64,000 bases of DNA. Source: Pseudomonas sp. Irchel s3f7 (GTDB lineage Bacteria; Pseudomonadota; Gammaproteobacteria; Pseudomonadales; Pseudomonadaceae). Position numbers and translations under genes: made by a program. The stretch lies in the NCBI RefSeq assembly GCF_900187615.1, contig NZ_FYDO01000001.1:186001-250000 (forward strand), written 5' to 3'. Shown piece after piece: positions 36,850 to 47,801 of the stretch. The notes beneath the pieces are model-generated. The model did no database searches, was not told the DNA's origin, and saw only the letters and a list, made by a program, of their open reading frames with translations. How positions within the stretch are numbered: position 1 is the first letter of the stretch; each line of letters starts with the position of its first letter.

Positions 36850-38004
36850 TCAGGCCTTGAGGTTGCGCAAGCTGCGCTCCATCCGCGCCAGGCCTTCTTC
36901 CAGCAGCGAGCGTGGGCAGCCGAAGTTCAGGCGCACGAACTGCTTGCAGTCATCGCCAAAATCCAGTCCGGCACTCAGGCCGACCTTGGCCTGTTCAAGG
37001 AAGAACTGCTGCGGATTGTCCAGCCCCAGCGCCGAGCAATCCAGCCAGGCCAGGTAGGTACTTTGCGGAACGTTCATGGTGATGCCCGGCAAACGGGTGC
37101 GCACGGCGTCGACCAGGTAATTGCGGTTGCCTTGCAGGTAAACCTTCAACTCGGCGAGCCAAGGCGCCGCTTCGCTGTAGGCCACGCGAGTGGCTTCCAT
37201 GCCCAGCGGGTTGACGCTGTCGACCATGCCGCATCGGGCGTGGTTGACGCGCTCGCGCACGTGGCGGTCCTGAATGATCATGAACGAGGTTTTCAGCCCC
37301 GCGATGTTGTAGGCCTTGCTCGCCGACATCAGCGTGATGGTGCGTTGGGCGATTTGCGGGCTCAGGGTGGCCATCGGAATGTGCGTGCGGCCGTCGAAGC
37401 ACAGCTCGGCGTGGATCTCGTCGGAGATGATCCAGGCGTCGTGCTCCATGCAGATATCGGCAATGGCTTGCAGCTCTTCCCGGGGAAAGGCTTTGCCCAA
37501 CGGGTTGTGCGGGTTGCTCAGCAGCAGCGCGCCGCCGCCCTGCAAGGATTCGCTCAACGTTGCCAGCGGCGTGGTATAGGTGCCGTCCGGCAGCGAATCG
37601 AAACTCAGCTCTACCTTGTTCAGCCCCCAATGCCCCGGCGCATGGCGCAGCGGCGGATAGTTTGGAACCTGCACGACGACATTCTGTTGTGCCTGTACCA
37701 GCGCCTTGAGCGCCATGTTGAAGCCCGACTCGACCCCCGGCAGGAAGATCAGCTCTTGCGGCTCGACGCGCCAGGCGTACTTGGTCCAGAGATCGGCGAC
37801 GATCGCTTCGCGCAAGTCGTCCTGGGCAACGCTGTAGCCGACCATCGGGTGCTCCAGGCGTTTTTGCAGGGCCTGGACAATCACCGGCGGCGCGGCGAAG
37901 TCCATGTCGGCGACCCACATCGGCAACACGTCGGCCGGGTAGCGGCTCCATTTGGTGCTGCCGGTGTTGTGGCGGTCGAACACCTGATCAAAGTCGAAAG
38001 TCAT
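36850..38004 (-). CDS. patB: PatB/MalY-type PLP-dependent C-S lyase
   Basis: A 384-residue fold-type I PLP enzyme of the MalY/PatB branch. N-terminal WVADMDFAAPP is diagnostic for the branch. LLSNPHNPLGKAF, IISDEIHAELCF and the PLP lysine in MSASKAYNIAGLK follow. It cleaves cystathionine or cysteine S-conjugates to pyruvate, ammonia and a thiol in the cytosol. The ATG at 38004 starts at the conserved MTFDFDQVFDR; a longer frame adds 12 unlikely residues. Single gene flanked by REP pairs on both sides. Confidence 0.92.
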   Translation of the reverse strand: MTFDFDQVFDRHNTGSTKWSRYPADVLPMWVADMDFAAPPVIVQALQKRLEHPMVGYSVAQDDLREAIVADLWTKYAWRVEPQELIFLPGVESGFNMALKALVQAQQNVVVQVPNYPPLRHAPGHWGLNKVELSFDSLPDGTYTTPLATLSESLQGGGALLLSNPHNPLGKAFPREELQAIADICMEHDAWIISDEIHAELCFDGRTHIPMATLSPQIAQRTITLMSASKAYNIAGLKTSFMIIQDRHVRERVNHARCGMVDSVNPLGMEATRVAYSEAAPWLAELKVYLQGNRNYLVDAVRTRLPGITMNVPQSTYLAWLDCSALGLDNPQQFFLEQAKVGLSAGLDFGDDCKQFVRLNFGCPRSLLEEGLARMERSLRNLKA

Positions 38005-38057
38005 GCGCGGTCTCGTAAGGCGGGGTTGAACATGCGCCAATGATAAGCGCCAACCTA

Positions 38058-38141
38058 CTGCAGGAGCGAGCCTGCTCGCGATGGTGGGTCAGATACGCTG
38101 ATGTCAACTGACACACCATCGCGAGCAGGCTCGCTCCCACA
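38058..38141. repeat. Inverted REP pair (REPIN)
   Basis: GCAGGAGCGAGCCTGCTCGC near 38060-38079 and its inverted partner at about 38119-38140 flank about 35 nt. It separates patB from the formate dehydrogenase operon. Confidence 0.85.
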
Positions 38142-38300
38142 AGGGTCTTCGCAGCAAGCTGATTTTGTCCGACGGTCGGTTGTCATGGTGAATTCGACAG
38201 CATTGGCTAAAGTTGAAGTGTCGGCACTCAGACTGCCGCCACCGTGGTTGTTCAAAAAGACCCGGCCATGTACCGGGTTCCACCTGATCAGGAGTGCACG

Positions 38301-41300
38301 ATGGATCTCAGCCGTCGTCAGTTCTTCAAGGTCGCCGGTATCGGCCTTGCAGGCTCTAGCCTTGGCGCGTTGGGCATGGCCCCAACGGCTGCCTTTGCCG
38401 AACAGGTGCGTCATTTCAAGCTCGCCCACACCCATGAAACCCGCAACACCTGCCCGTATTGCTCGGTCGGTTGCGGTTTGATCATGTACAGCCAGGGCGA
38501 TCATGCGAAGAATGTCGCGCAAAACATCATCCATATAGAAGGTGACGCCGACCACCCGGTCAACCGCGGCACCCTTTGCCCCAAAGGCGCAGGCCTGCTG
38601 GACTTCATTCACAGCCCCGGACGCCTGCAATACCCGCAGATGCGCAAGCCCGGCAGCACCGAGTGGACGCGCATTTCCTGGGATGAAGCACTGGACCGCG
38701 TGGCCGACCTGATGAAGGCCGACCGCGACGCCAACTTCGTCGAGAAAAACGCCCAGGGCCAAACGGTGAACCGCTGGCTCACCACCGGGTTCCTCGCGGC
38801 CTCGGCGGCGTCCAACGAAGCAGGCTACATCACCCACAAGGTCATTCGCAGTCTCGGCATACTGGGGTTTGATAACCAGGCGCGTGTCTGACACGGCCCG
38901 ACGGTGGCAAGTCTTGCCCCGACGTACGGCCGTGGTGCCATGACCAACCACTGGACCGATATCGCTAACGCGAATCTGGTTCTGGTGATGGGCGGCAACG
39001 CAGCAGAAGCGCATCCGTGCGGCTTCAAATGGGTGACCGAAGCCAAGGCGCACAACAACGCCCGGCTGATCGTGGTCGATCCGCGTTTTACCCGGACCGC
39101 TTCGGTGGCCGATTTTTACGCGCCGATCCGCACCGGCACCGACATCGCCTTCATGGGCGGGCTGATCAATTACCTGCTGACCGAGGACAAGATCCAGCAC
39201 GAATACGTGCGCAATTACACTGACGTGTCGTTCATCGTCAAAGCCGGGTATGGCTTCGAGGACGGGATTTTCAGCGGTTACGACGCGGCCAAACGGACGT
39301 ACACCGACAAGTCCGGCTGGGGTTATGAGCTAGGTGAAGACGGCTTCGCCAAAGTCGACCCGACCCTGCAAGACCCGCGTTGCGTCTATCAACTGATGAA
39401 GCAGCACTACAGCCGCTACAACATCCAGTTGGCGAGCCAGATCTGTGGCATGCCGGTCGATGCGATGCAAAAAATCTGGGAAGAGATCGCCACGTGCTCG
39501 CAACCGGGCAAGACCATGACGATTCTCTATGCCCTGGGCTGGACTCAGCACTCGATTGGCGCGCAGATCATCCGCAGCGCGGCGATGGTGCAACTGCTGT
39601 TGGGCAACGTCGGCATGCCGGGCGGGGGCGTGAATGCCTTGCGCGGGCACTCCAATATCCAGGGCCTGACCGATCTGGGCCTGCTGTCGAACTCGCTGCC
39701 GGGCTACCTCACGCTGCCCACCGATGCCGAGCAGGATTACAACGCCTACATCGTCAAGCGCACGCAAAAACCGTTGCGCCCAGGGCAGCTGTCCTACTGG
39801 CAGAACTACGGCAAGTTCCATGTCAGCCTGATGAAAGCCTGGTACGGCGCCAATGCCACGGTCGAAAACAACTGGGCCTACGACCACCTGCCGAAGCTGG
39901 ACATTCCCAACTACGACATCCTCAAGGTGTTCGACCTGATGGGCCAGGGCAAGGTCAACGGCTACATGTGCCAGGGCTTCAACCCCATCGCCGCGCTGCC
40001 CGATAAAAACCGGGTGATGGCGGCACTGGCCAAGCTGAAATGGCTGGTGGTGATGGACCCGCTGGCCACCGAGACCTCGGAGTTCTGGCAAAAGGTCGGG
40101 CCGTATAACGACGTCAACAGCGCCGAGATCCAGACCGAAGTCATTCGCTTGCCCACGACCTGTTTCGCCGAGGAAGACGGCTCTCTGGTCAACAGCAGCC
40201 GCTGGTTGCAATGGCACTGGAAGGGCGCCGATGGCCCCGGCGAAGCGCGCACCGACATACGGATCATGTGTGAACTGTTCCTGCGTCTGCGCCAGCGATA
40301 CGAGAAAGAGGGCGGAAAATACCCCGATCCGATGCTGAAACTGTCGTGGCCGTACAAGATTGCTCACGAGCCTTCACCGGAAGAACTGGCCAAGGAAATC
40401 AACGGCTACGCCACCACGGATTTCACCGACGCGACGGGCGCGGCGATCAAGGGCAACGCGCAATTGGCCGGGTTCGGTCAACTCAAGGACGACGGCAGTA
40501 CGGCATCCGGGTGCTGGATTTTCTGCGGCAGCTGGACCGAGTTGGGCAATCAGATGGCGCGTCGTGACAACAACGATCCGTTCGGCATGCATCAGCATCA
40601 AGGTTGGGCGTGGGCCTGGCCGGCGAACCGACGGATTCTCTATAACCGCGCTTCGGCGGATTTGTCCGGCAAGCCGTGGGATCCGAAAAAACGCCTGGTG
40701 TGGTGGAACGGCAAGGCCTGGGGCGGCACCGATGTGCCGGACTACAAGGCCGACGTGGCGCCGGAAGCGGGGATGAATCCGTTCATCATGAACCCCGAAG
40801 GCGTGGCGCGGTTCTTCGCCGTCGACAAGATGAACGAAGGCCCGTTCCCCGAACACTACGAGCCGTTCGAGACGCCAATCGGCATCAACCCGCTGCATCC
40901 GCAAAACAAGAAAGCCACCAGCAACCCGGCCGCGCGAATCTTCGATTCGGTATGGGAAACCCTCGGCGTGGCCAAGGATTACCCGTACGCCGCCACCAGC
41001 TACCGGTTGACCGAGCATTTCCACTTCTGGAGCAAGCACTGCAAGCTCAACGCGATTACCCAACCGGAGCAATTCGTTGAAATTGGCGAAGTGCTGGCCA
41101 AGGAGAAAGGCATCGTCGCCGGTGACCGGGTGCGGGTCAGCAGCAAGCGCGGTTTCATTGAAGCGGTGGCGGTGGTGACCAAGCGGATTCGTCCGCTGCA
41201 GGTCAACAATCAGGTGGTGCACCAGATCGGTATCCCGTTGCATTGGGGTTTCACCGGCCTCACGCGACACGGTTACCTGACCAACACCCTGGTGCCGTTC

Positions 41301-41366
41301 CTCGGCGATGGCAACACACAGACCCCGGAATCCAAGTCATTCCTGGTCAACGTGGAGAAAGTCTAA
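38301..41366 (+). CDS. fdnG: Formate dehydrogenase-N alpha subunit, selenoprotein with in-frame TGA
   Basis: Reads through an in-frame TGA at 38889-38891 to give a 1021-residue selenoprotein with selenocysteine at 197. In E. coli FdnG it is at 196. Twin-arginine signal SRRQFFKV (residues 4-11) sends the folded enzyme to the periplasm. The 4Fe-4S ligands are Cys51, Cys54, Cys58 and Cys93. The rest is the molybdopterin-guanine-dinucleotide domain. It oxidises formate and passes electrons through FdnH to FdnI and the quinone pool. ATG 38301 has AGGAG 7 nt upstream. A SECIS-like hairpin starts straight after the TGA. An automated caller would split this gene in two; it is not a pseudogene. Confidence 0.97.
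38889..38934 (+). promoter_or_regulatory. UGA selenocysteine codon and SECIS-like hairpin
   Basis: Directly after the TGA, CACGGCC (38892-38898) can pair with GGCCGTG (38928-38934), and an apical stem GGCA/TGCC (38906-38918) closes an AGTCT loop. Position and loop resemble bacterial SECIS elements of fdhF/fdnG, which bind SelB at the stalled UGA. Confidence 0.85.
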
Positions 41367-42302
41367 ATGGCCAGCCAAGACATCATCGCCCGCTCGGCCA
41401 CCACCACACCCGCGCCCTCGGTGCGCGGCGTGGACGAAGTCGCCAAGCTGATCGACACCACCAAATGCATCGGCTGCAAGGCCTGCCAGGTCGCCTGCTC
41501 GGAATGGAACGAGTTGCGCGACGAGGTCGGCCATAACCATGGCACCTACGACAACCCGCAAGACCTCACCTCGGAAACCTGGACGTTAATGCGCTTCACC
41601 GAGCACGAAACCGACGCCGGCAACCTGGAGTGGCTGATCCGCAAGGACGGTTGCATGCACTGCGCCGAACCCGGTTGCCTGGCGGCGTGCCCCAGCCCCG
41701 GTGCGATCATCAAGCACGCCAATGGCATCGTCGATTTCGATCAGGATCATTGCATCGGTTGCGGCTACTGCATCACCGGTTGCCCGTTCAACATTCCGCG
41801 CATCTCGCAAAAGGATCACAAAGCTTACAAATGCACGTTGTGTTCGGACCGGGTGGCGGTGGGGCTGGAACCGGCCTGCGTGAAGACCTGTCCAACCGGC
41901 GCCATCGTGTTCGGCACCAAGGACGACATGAAGGAACATGCCGCCGAGCGCATCGTCGACCTCAAGAGTCGCGGCTTTGAAAATGCTGGCCTGTACGACC
42001 CCGAAGGCGTTGGCGGTACCCACGTGATGTACGTGTTGCACCACGCCGACACGCCGCGGATTTATGCCGGGTTGCCTGATCATCCGGCGATCAGCCCGTT
42101 GGTAGGATTGTGGAAGGGCATCAGCAAACCCCTGGCGCTGCTGGCCATGGGGGCAGCGGTGCTGGCCGGGTTCTTCCACTATGTGCGCATCGGGCCGAAC
42201 CGGGTCGGGGAAGATGAGCACCCCAGTCCACCGGACACCTCGGTGCATGAGGTTGATCCGGCGGTCCATACCTTCGATCCACGCGGGGAGGACAGGCCAT
42301 GA
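41367..42302 (+). CDS. fdnH: Formate dehydrogenase-N beta subunit (iron-sulfur)
   Basis: A 311-residue ferredoxin-like subunit with four cysteine clusters: CIGCKAC near 34-40 with Cys44, [26 protein letters not shown] and [14 protein letters not shown], enough for four 4Fe-4S centres. A single C-terminal membrane helix (about 248-270) anchors it on the periplasmic face. It carries electrons from FdnG to the FdnI hemes. The start codon follows the fdnG stop immediately (TAAATG) and the gene overlaps fdnI by 4 nt. Confidence 0.97.
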   Translation: MASQDIIARSATTTPAPSVRGVDEVAKLIDTTKCIGCKACQVACSEWNELRDEVGHNHGTYDNPQDLTSETWTLMRFTEHETDAGNLEWLIRKDGCMHCAEPGCLAACPSPGAIIKHANGIVDFDQDHCIGCGYCITGCPFNIPRISQKDHKAYKCTLCSDRVAVGLEPACVKTCPTGAIVFGTKDDMKEHAAERIVDLKSRGFENAGLYDPEGVGGTHVMYVLHHADTPRIYAGLPDHPAISPLVGLWKGISKPLALLAMGAAVLAGFFHYVRIGPNRVGEDEHPSPPDTSVHEVDPAVHTFDPRGEDRP

Positions 42303-42952
42303 GCAACAAGACCATCCTGCGCTACACCAGCAACCAGCGGACCAATCACTGGCTGGTGGCGATTCTGTTCCTGATGGCCGGGTTGTCCGGGCTGGCGTTG
42401 TTCCATCCGGCGCTGTTCTGGCTGAGCAACCTGTTCGGCGGCGGACCCTGGACGCGGATTCTGCATCCGTTCATGGGGGTGCTGATGTTCGTGTTTTTCC
42501 TCGGTCTGGTGTTGAGCTTCTGGCGCGCCAACTTCTTCATTGCCAATGATCGCCTGTGGCTCAGGCGGATCGATCGGGTGATGGCCAATGACGAGGAAGA
42601 TGTGCCTGCGGTGGGCAAATACAACGCCGGGCAGAAGCTGCTGTTCTGGACTTTACTGCTGTGCATGCTGGTGTTGTTGTTCAGCGGTCTGGTGATCTGG
42701 CGGGCGTATTTCAGCGAGTACTTCGGCATTACCTCGATTCGCTGGGCGATGTTGCTGCATGCGCTGGCCGGGTTCGTGCTGATCCTGAGCATCATCGTGC
42801 ACATCTACGCCGGACTCTGGATCAAGGGTTCGGTCAGCGCCATGCTGCATGGCTGGGTCAGCCGTCCCTGGGCGAAGAAACACCATGAACTCTGGTACCG
42901 CGAGGTGACCCGTGACGAGGCATCTAAACCACCGATCACGAAAAAGGGCTGA
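42299..42952 (+). CDS. fdnI: Formate dehydrogenase-N gamma subunit (cytochrome b556)
   Basis: A 217-residue membrane subunit with four predicted helices. Conserved heme-ligand histidines appear in the first helix ([10 protein letters not shown]), the second (HPFMGV) and the fourth (LHALAGF and IVHIYAGLW). It takes electrons from FdnH and reduces menaquinone or ubiquinone on the cytosolic side. ATGA overlap with fdnH; fdhE begins 3 nt after its stop. Confidence 0.95.
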   Translation: MSNKTILRYTSNQRTNHWLVAILFLMAGLSGLALFHPALFWLSNLFGGGPWTRILHPFMGVLMFVFFLGLVLSFWRANFFIANDRLWLRRIDRVMANDEEDVPAVGKYNAGQKLLFWTLLLCMLVLLFSGLVIWRAYFSEYFGITSIRWAMLLHALAGFVLILSIIVHIYAGLWIKGSVSAMLHGWVSRPWAKKHHELWYREVTRDEASKPPITKKG

Positions 42953-42955
42953 CCG

Positions 42956-43882
42956 TTGCCAACCATCCTCGAACCCGGACAAATCGAAGCGGCGGCCAGT
43001 TCGCCGCCGTTTCTGCACCTGCCGCCGCACACTCTTTTCGATCTGCGCGCCCAGCGCCTGGAACAGCTGGCCGAGGGGCATCCGCTGGCCGATTATCTGC
43101 GCCTCATCGCCGGGTTGTGCCGGGTGCAACAGCATGTGCTGGACAACCCGCCGCTGAGCGAACCGCTGGATCTACAACGCATCGAGGTGTGCAAGCAACA
43201 CGGCTTTCCGCCATTCGCGGCCGACAGCCTGGTGCGCGAGGACGATTGGCAGCCGTATCTCGATGCATTGCTGGAAAGCTACCCGGCACCGTCGCAACCG
43301 GCTGTGACCGACGCTCTGGCAGCGTTGAACCAGGCCAGTCCCGGCCAACGACGCGCCTGGGCGGTGGCACTGGTCAGCGGCCAGTTTTCGCTGGTGCCGG
43401 CAGCGTTGGTGCCGTTTCTCGGTGCGGCCCTGCAAACGGCCTGGAGCCACTGGCTGTTGAGCACGCCCAACCTGCAACTCAAGCCCGGCGACAGCCTCAG
43501 CCAATGCCCGGCCTGCGGGTCACCGGCCATGGCCGGGGTGATTCGCAATCGTGGCAAACACAACGGCTTGCGCTATCTGGCCTGTTCCTTGTGTGCCTGC
43601 GAATGGCATGTGGTGCGGGTCAAATGCGTGTACTGCGAACAGAGCAAGGGTCTGGATTACCTCAGTCTTGAGGACGATCGCCACGCCGCCAATCAGGCGC
43701 CGTTGCGCGCCGAGATGTGCCCGAGCTGCAACACGTATCTGAAATTGTTGTACCTGGAAAACGACGCCCATGCCGAAGCGCTGTCGGCGGACCTGTCCAG
43801 CCTGATGCTCGACATGCGCCTGGCCCAGGACGGCTACCAGCGCCTGGCGCCGAATCTGTTGCTGGCTCCGGGAGACGAATGA
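42956..43882 (+). CDS. fdhE: Formate dehydrogenase accessory protein FdhE
   Basis: A 308-residue rubredoxin-like maturation factor. The C-terminal half has the family's four CxxC pairs: CPACGSPAMAG, LACSLCACEW, VKCVYCEQSKG and CPSCNTYLK. FdhE is needed to assemble active respiratory formate dehydrogenase. Start is TTG at 42956 with an AGGG-type site, 3 nt after fdnI. The gene lies between the enzyme it matures and the selenocysteine genes. Confidence 0.94.
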   Translation: MPTILEPGQIEAAASSPPFLHLPPHTLFDLRAQRLEQLAEGHPLADYLRLIAGLCRVQQHVLDNPPLSEPLDLQRIEVCKQHGFPPFAADSLVREDDWQPYLDALLESYPAPSQPAVTDALAALNQASPGQRRAWAVALVSGQFSLVPAALVPFLGAALQTAWSHWLLSTPNLQLKPGDSLSQCPACGSPAMAGVIRNRGKHNGLRYLACSLCACEWHVVRVKCVYCEQSKGLDYLSLEDDRHAANQAPLRAEMCPSCNTYLKLLYLENDAHAEALSADLSSLMLDMRLAQDGYQRLAPNLLLAPGDE

Positions 43883-43933
43883 CCACAGCGTCTACACTCT
43901 GGCGCGACGGTCTTTCGATTTCAGGAGTGCCAG

Positions 43934-45364
43934 ATGTCCGCCAGCGGTGCCAGCCATCACCTGCGTTTGCCTTCCGTTGACAGTCTGTTGCGTCATGCGG
44001 CGTACCAGCCGTTGGCCGAGCGCTTTGGACGCGACGCGTTACTTGCCGCCCTGCGTCAATTGCTCGACGAGTTGCGCGACGATGTTCAGCAGCGTTTGCT
44101 CGCGCCGGTTGAAGTCAGCCCCGAGGTGCTGGCGGGCAGGGTCGGCGAGCGGTTGGCCAGCCAACACCGCAGCCATGTGCGGCGGGTATTCAACCTCACC
44201 GGCACCGTCCTGCACACCAACCTCGGCCGGGCGTTGTTGCCCGAAGAAGCGATAGAGGCCGTACAAATGGCCGCTCGCTATCCGCTCAATCTGGAATTTG
44301 ACCTGCAAACCGGCAAGCGTGGCGACCGCGACGATTTGATCGAGGGCCTGATCCGCGAATTGACCGGCGCCGAAGCCGTGACCGTGGTCAACAACAATGC
44401 TGCCGCTGTGCTGCTGACCCTCAACAGCCTGGGGGCGCGCAAGGAAGGCATCATTTCCCGGGGCGAGCTGATCGAAATCGGCGGCGCTTTTCGCATCCCC
44501 GACATCATGGCCCGTGCCGGGGTAAAACTGCACGAAGTCGGCACCACCAACCGCACCCACGCCCGCGACTATGAAGCGGCCATCAGCCCGCGCAGCGGCT
44601 TGATCATGCGCGTGCACGCGAGCAACTACAGCATTCAGGGATTCACCACGAGTGTGCCGACCGCCGAGTTGGCGCAACTGGCCCATCAACATGGGTTGCC
44701 GTTGCTCGAAGACCTCGGCAGCGGCAGCTTGCTGGATCTGACCCGTTGGGGCTTGCCCGCCGAACCGACGGTGCGGCAGGCGCTGCAGGATGGTGCGGAC
44801 ATTGTCACCTTCAGCGGCGACAAACTGCTTGGTGGCCCGCAGGCCGGGCTGATTGTCGGAAGCAAAGCGCTGATCGCCAAGATCAAGAAGAACCCGCTCA
44901 AGCGCGCCTTGCGTGTCGATAAACTGACCCTCGCCGCCCTCGAAGCGGTGTTGAACCTGTACCGCAACCCGGACCGTCTGGCCGAGCGGTTGCCGAGCCT
45001 GCGCCTGCTGACCCGGCCGCAAAACGAAATTCTGGCCCAGGCCGAACGCCTGCGCCCAACGCTGGCCACGGTAGTGGGCGAGAAGTGGACCGTCAGTGCG
45101 TTGCCGGCCCTGGGCATGATCGGCAGCGGCAGCCAACCGGTGGCGCGGTTGCCCAGCGCCGCATTGTGTCTGCGGCCGCTCACGTCGAAGCGTTTGCGTG
45201 GGCGTGCCTTGTTGAATCTGGAGGAAGCCTTTCGACGCTTGCCGATTGCCGTGCTCGGGCGCATTGACGACGACGCTCTGTGGCTGGACTTGCGGCAACT
45301 GGATGACGAGCCAGCGTGGCTGGCGCAGCTCGATCAATTGCACATGGAGGGCCGGGCAGGGTGA
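43934..45364 (+). CDS. selA: L-seryl-tRNA(Sec) selenium transferase SelA
   Basis: A 476-residue PLP enzyme that converts Ser-tRNA(Sec) to Sec-tRNA(Sec) with selenophosphate. The PLP lysine is Lys297 in [13 protein letters not shown]; the family features [20 protein letters not shown] and EVGTTNRTH are present. Length matches E. coli SelA (463). The ATG at 43934 has a clear AGGAG site 8 nt upstream. Its stop overlaps the GTG start of selB (GTGA), so the two are coupled. Confidence 0.97.
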   Translation: MSASGASHHLRLPSVDSLLRHAAYQPLAERFGRDALLAALRQLLDELRDDVQQRLLAPVEVSPEVLAGRVGERLASQHRSHVRRVFNLTGTVLHTNLGRALLPEEAIEAVQMAARYPLNLEFDLQTGKRGDRDDLIEGLIRELTGAEAVTVVNNNAAAVLLTLNSLGARKEGIISRGELIEIGGAFRIPDIMARAGVKLHEVGTTNRTHARDYEAAISPRSGLIMRVHASNYSIQGFTTSVPTAELAQLAHQHGLPLLEDLGSGSLLDLTRWGLPAEPTVRQALQDGADIVTFSGDKLLGGPQAGLIVGSKALIAKIKKNPLKRALRVDKLTLAALEAVLNLYRNPDRLAERLPSLRLLTRPQNEILAQAERLRPTLATVVGEKWTVSALPALGMIGSGSQPVARLPSAALCLRPLTSKRLRGRALLNLEEAFRRLPIAVLGRIDDDALWLDLRQLDDEPAWLAQLDQLHMEGRAG

Positions 45365-47268
45365 TCGTCGGCACCGCTGGGCACATCGATCACGGCAAGA
45401 CTGCCTTACTCCAGGCCCTCACGGGTCAGGCAGGTGATCGACGTCGGGAAGAACGCGAACGCGGCATGACCATCGACTTGGGTTATCTCTATGCGGCGCT
45501 GGAGCCGGGAGCGGGCCTGGCCGGTTTCATCGACGTGCCCGGTCATGAACGCTTCACTCACAACATGCTGGCTGGCGCCCAAGGCATTGATCTGGTGTTG
45601 CTGGTGGTGGCTGCCGATGATGGGGTGATGCCTCAGACCCGCGAGCATCTGGCGATTGTCGAACTGCTGGGCATTCCCCGGGCAATCGTTGCGATCAACA
45701 AGTGTGACCGGGTCGATGGCGCCCGGATCGAAACCGTACACCAGCAAATTCGCGCCTTGCTGGCCCCCGGACCCTATGCCGATGCACCGCTGATTGCAGT
45801 GTCGAGTATCACCGGCGAAGGCGTCGAAAGCTTGCGCCAACTGCTGTTGCAAACCCAGCGCGAAGTGCAGCAACGCAGTACCGAAGGCGGCTTTCGCCTG
45901 GCGATCGATCGGGGATTCAGCATTGCCGGTGCGGGCATCGTGGTCACCGGCACGGCGTTGTCGGGGCAAGTGGCGGTGGGCGATACGTTGTTGCTGGGGC
46001 CGCAGGGCAAACCGGTGCGAATTCGCGGGTTGCATGCACAGAACCAGACGGCAGACAGCGCTTTTGCCGGTCAACGCGTGGCCCTGAACCTGAGCGCGGA
46101 TCGCCTGGTGCTGGAGCAGATTCACCGTGGTCACTGGCTGCTTGCCGACTGGCTTCACGCACCCACCGAGCGCCTGGATATCGACCTGCAGCTGCTGGCG
46201 AGCGAGTCTCGCGCTTTCGAGCACTTCCAACCGGTTCACGTTCACCTCGGCACGCAGGACGTGACCGGGCGAGTGGCCTTGCTCGAAGGCGCCAGCCTGC
46301 CACCGGGCGAGCGCATGTTTGCGCAAGTCTTGCTCAATTCACCCGTGCACGCCGTGAAGGGTGACCGGATGATCCTGCGCGACCAAAGCGCTCAGCGCAC
46401 CCTTGGAGGCGGTCGGGTGCTCGACCCGTTTGCCCCCAGTCGCCAACGGCGTAGCCCCGAACGCCTGGCGCAATTACACGCCTTGGCCAACAGCGAGAAA
46501 CTGGAAGAGATCCTGCCGGCGTTGCTGTCCCTCAGTGATGTCGGACTGGACCCGCAACGCGTGGAGCGTCAGTTCAATCGACCTCGCAACACCTGGGCGT
46601 TGCCCGACGACATTCGAATGATCGACACCCGGCAAGGCCCGTTGCTGTACAGCACCGCCCGTTGGGAAGCGCTGAAAGCTCCATTGCTTGCGCACCTCGC
46701 ACGCTTTCATCAACTGGAACCCGACCAGATGGGCCCGGACCGCGACCGCTTGCGGCGCTTTACCGGCACCGCGCTCGACCGCCCGACCTTCATCAGCCTG
46801 CTCGACGAGTTATTGGCCAGTGGCGACATCGCCAGCAGCGGTCCGTGGCTGCATCTTCCCGACCATCAGGTGCACTTGAGTGAAGAAGACGAAGCGCTGT
46901 GGCAACGCTTGCAACCGCTGTTCGAACAAGCCGGTTTCGACCCGCCGTGGGTGCGCAACCTGGGGCATGACGAAGCGACCGTGCGCGCGCTGTTGCGCAA
47001 AATGGCGCGTCTGGGCCTGTTGCATCAAGTGGTGCGTGACCTGTTCTACACCGACAGCATGATCCGTCGATTGGCAGCTATGCTTGTGCAACTGGCGGCC
47101 GTCGACCCGGTGATTCAGGTGACGGCGTTTCGCGATGCCGTCGGTTTGGGGCGCAAGCGCAGCATTCAGATTCTGGAATACTTCGACCGCATAGGCTTGA
47201 CCCGGCGCTTCGGTGATCGTCGGCAGATTCGTCTGGACAATGCATTGGCTCAACACCCCGAGCCCTGA
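45361..47268 (+). CDS. selB: Selenocysteine-specific elongation factor SelB
   Basis: A 635-residue GTPase that carries Sec-tRNA(Sec) to UGA codons. EF-Tu-like N-terminal part: P-loop GHIDHGKT (residues 7-14), switch region [16 protein letters not shown] and NKCD. The C-terminal half consists of winged-helix domains that bind the SECIS hairpin. Start is GTG at 45361, overlapping the selA stop by 4 nt. tRNA-Sec begins 6 nt after its stop codon. Confidence 0.97.
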   Translation: MIVGTAGHIDHGKTALLQALTGQAGDRRREERERGMTIDLGYLYAALEPGAGLAGFIDVPGHERFTHNMLAGAQGIDLVLLVVAADDGVMPQTREHLAIVELLGIPRAIVAINKCDRVDGARIETVHQQIRALLAPGPYADAPLIAVSSITGEGVESLRQLLLQTQREVQQRSTEGGFRLAIDRGFSIAGAGIVVTGTALSGQVAVGDTLLLGPQGKPVRIRGLHAQNQTADSAFAGQRVALNLSADRLVLEQIHRGHWLLADWLHAPTERLDIDLQLLASESRAFEHFQPVHVHLGTQDVTGRVALLEGASLPPGERMFAQVLLNSPVHAVKGDRMILRDQSAQRTLGGGRVLDPFAPSRQRRSPERLAQLHALANSEKLEEILPALLSLSDVGLDPQRVERQFNRPRNTWALPDDIRMIDTRQGPLLYSTARWEALKAPLLAHLARFHQLEPDQMGPDRDRLRRFTGTALDRPTFISLLDELLASGDIASSGPWLHLPDHQVHLSEEDEALWQRLQPLFEQAGFDPPWVRNLGHDEATVRALLRKMARLGLLHQVVRDLFYTDSMIRRLAAMLVQLAAVDPVIQVTAFRDAVGLGRKRSIQILEYFDRIGLTRRFGDRRQIRLDNALAQHPEP

Positions 47269-47274
47269 TTTCAA

Positions 47275-47370
47275 GGAAGGCAATCGCGCCCGGTGGCGCG
47301 GCCGGGCTTCAAACCCGGTTGGGGACGGCATCCGTTCCCGGGCAGGTTCGACTCCGGCTGCCTTCCGCCA
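47275..47370 (+). tRNA. selC: tRNA-Sec, anticodon UCA
   Basis: A 96-nt tRNA with the long acceptor arm and long variable arm of selenocysteine tRNAs. The acceptor ends GGAAGGC and GCCTTCC pair, the anticodon TCA is at 47309-47311 in a CTTCAAA loop between CCGGG and CCCGG, and GGTTCGACTCC is the T loop. GCCA is encoded at the 3' end. It directly follows selB, completing selA-selB-selC. Confidence 0.97.
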
Positions 47371-47377
47371 ATTCTCT

Positions 47378-47404
47378 GCGCCGGGTCGATATCCCGCCCG
47401 GCGC
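47378..47404 (+). terminator. GC-rich hairpin after selC
   Basis: GCGCCGGG and CCCGGCGC form a perfect 8-bp stem with an 11-nt loop, 7 nt after tRNA-Sec. No strong T-run follows, so it may be a terminator or a processing signal. Confidence 0.5.
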
Positions 47405-47522
47405 TCTCCACGGCAGTCGAACTGGATGGATGATGCACTTTTTGATTTCACCGTATTTGAAACATGGACGAAACATTCAAGCCCTATGATTCGCGTCATC
47501 GAAAACAGAGGGCAAGGAAGAG

Positions 47523-47738
47523 ATGAATCGGCCATCAAGAAGCGTGCGCAAACTGCTCGACTCCGTCGCCTCCAACAATGAGGCAGCGGCGCTCGATGTG
47601 ATGCGTGCAGCTGAGCAACTCAAGGACGAGGTGTTGCGCCAACGGTTGCTCAACCTGATCCACCAGCTCCATCAGGACGCCTATGATTTGCGGATGGCGC
47701 GGGATGAGATCCAGGGCGGAACCATCAAACTGGCCTAG
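47523..47738 (+). CDS. Small helical hypothetical protein
   Basis: A 71-residue, probably all-helical cytosolic protein (repeated A/L/R heptad-like spacing; LRQRLLNLIHQLHQDAYDLR). The AAGGAAGAG ribosome site just before the ATG and the terminator 20 nt after the stop support a real gene with its own transcript. I do not recognise a family. Not obviously connected to the selenocysteine genes. Confidence 0.65.
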   Translation: MNRPSRSVRKLLDSVASNNEAAALDVMRAAEQLKDEVLRQRLLNLIHQLHQDAYDLRMARDEIQGGTIKLA

Positions 47739-47757
47739 ACGAGCGAAAAAAACTTCA

Positions 47758-47793
47758 AAAGAAGCCACTCAATCGAGTGGCTTCTTTGTTTTT
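47758..47793. terminator. Bidirectional rho-independent terminator
   Basis: A 13-bp stem (AAAGAAGCCACTC with GAGTGGCTTCTTT), AATC loop and T/A tails between convergent genes. Confidence 0.9.
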
Positions 47794-47801
47794 GGCCGGG
47801 A

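Noticed and set aside
38301..38891. fdnG as a disrupted pseudogene or two separate genes
   Set aside because: The only interruption is a TGA followed by a SECIS-like hairpin, at the known selenocysteine position, with selA, selB and selC downstream.
44039..45343. 434-codon minus-strand frame
   Set aside because: It is antisense to selA, which has its catalytic lysine and family motifs.
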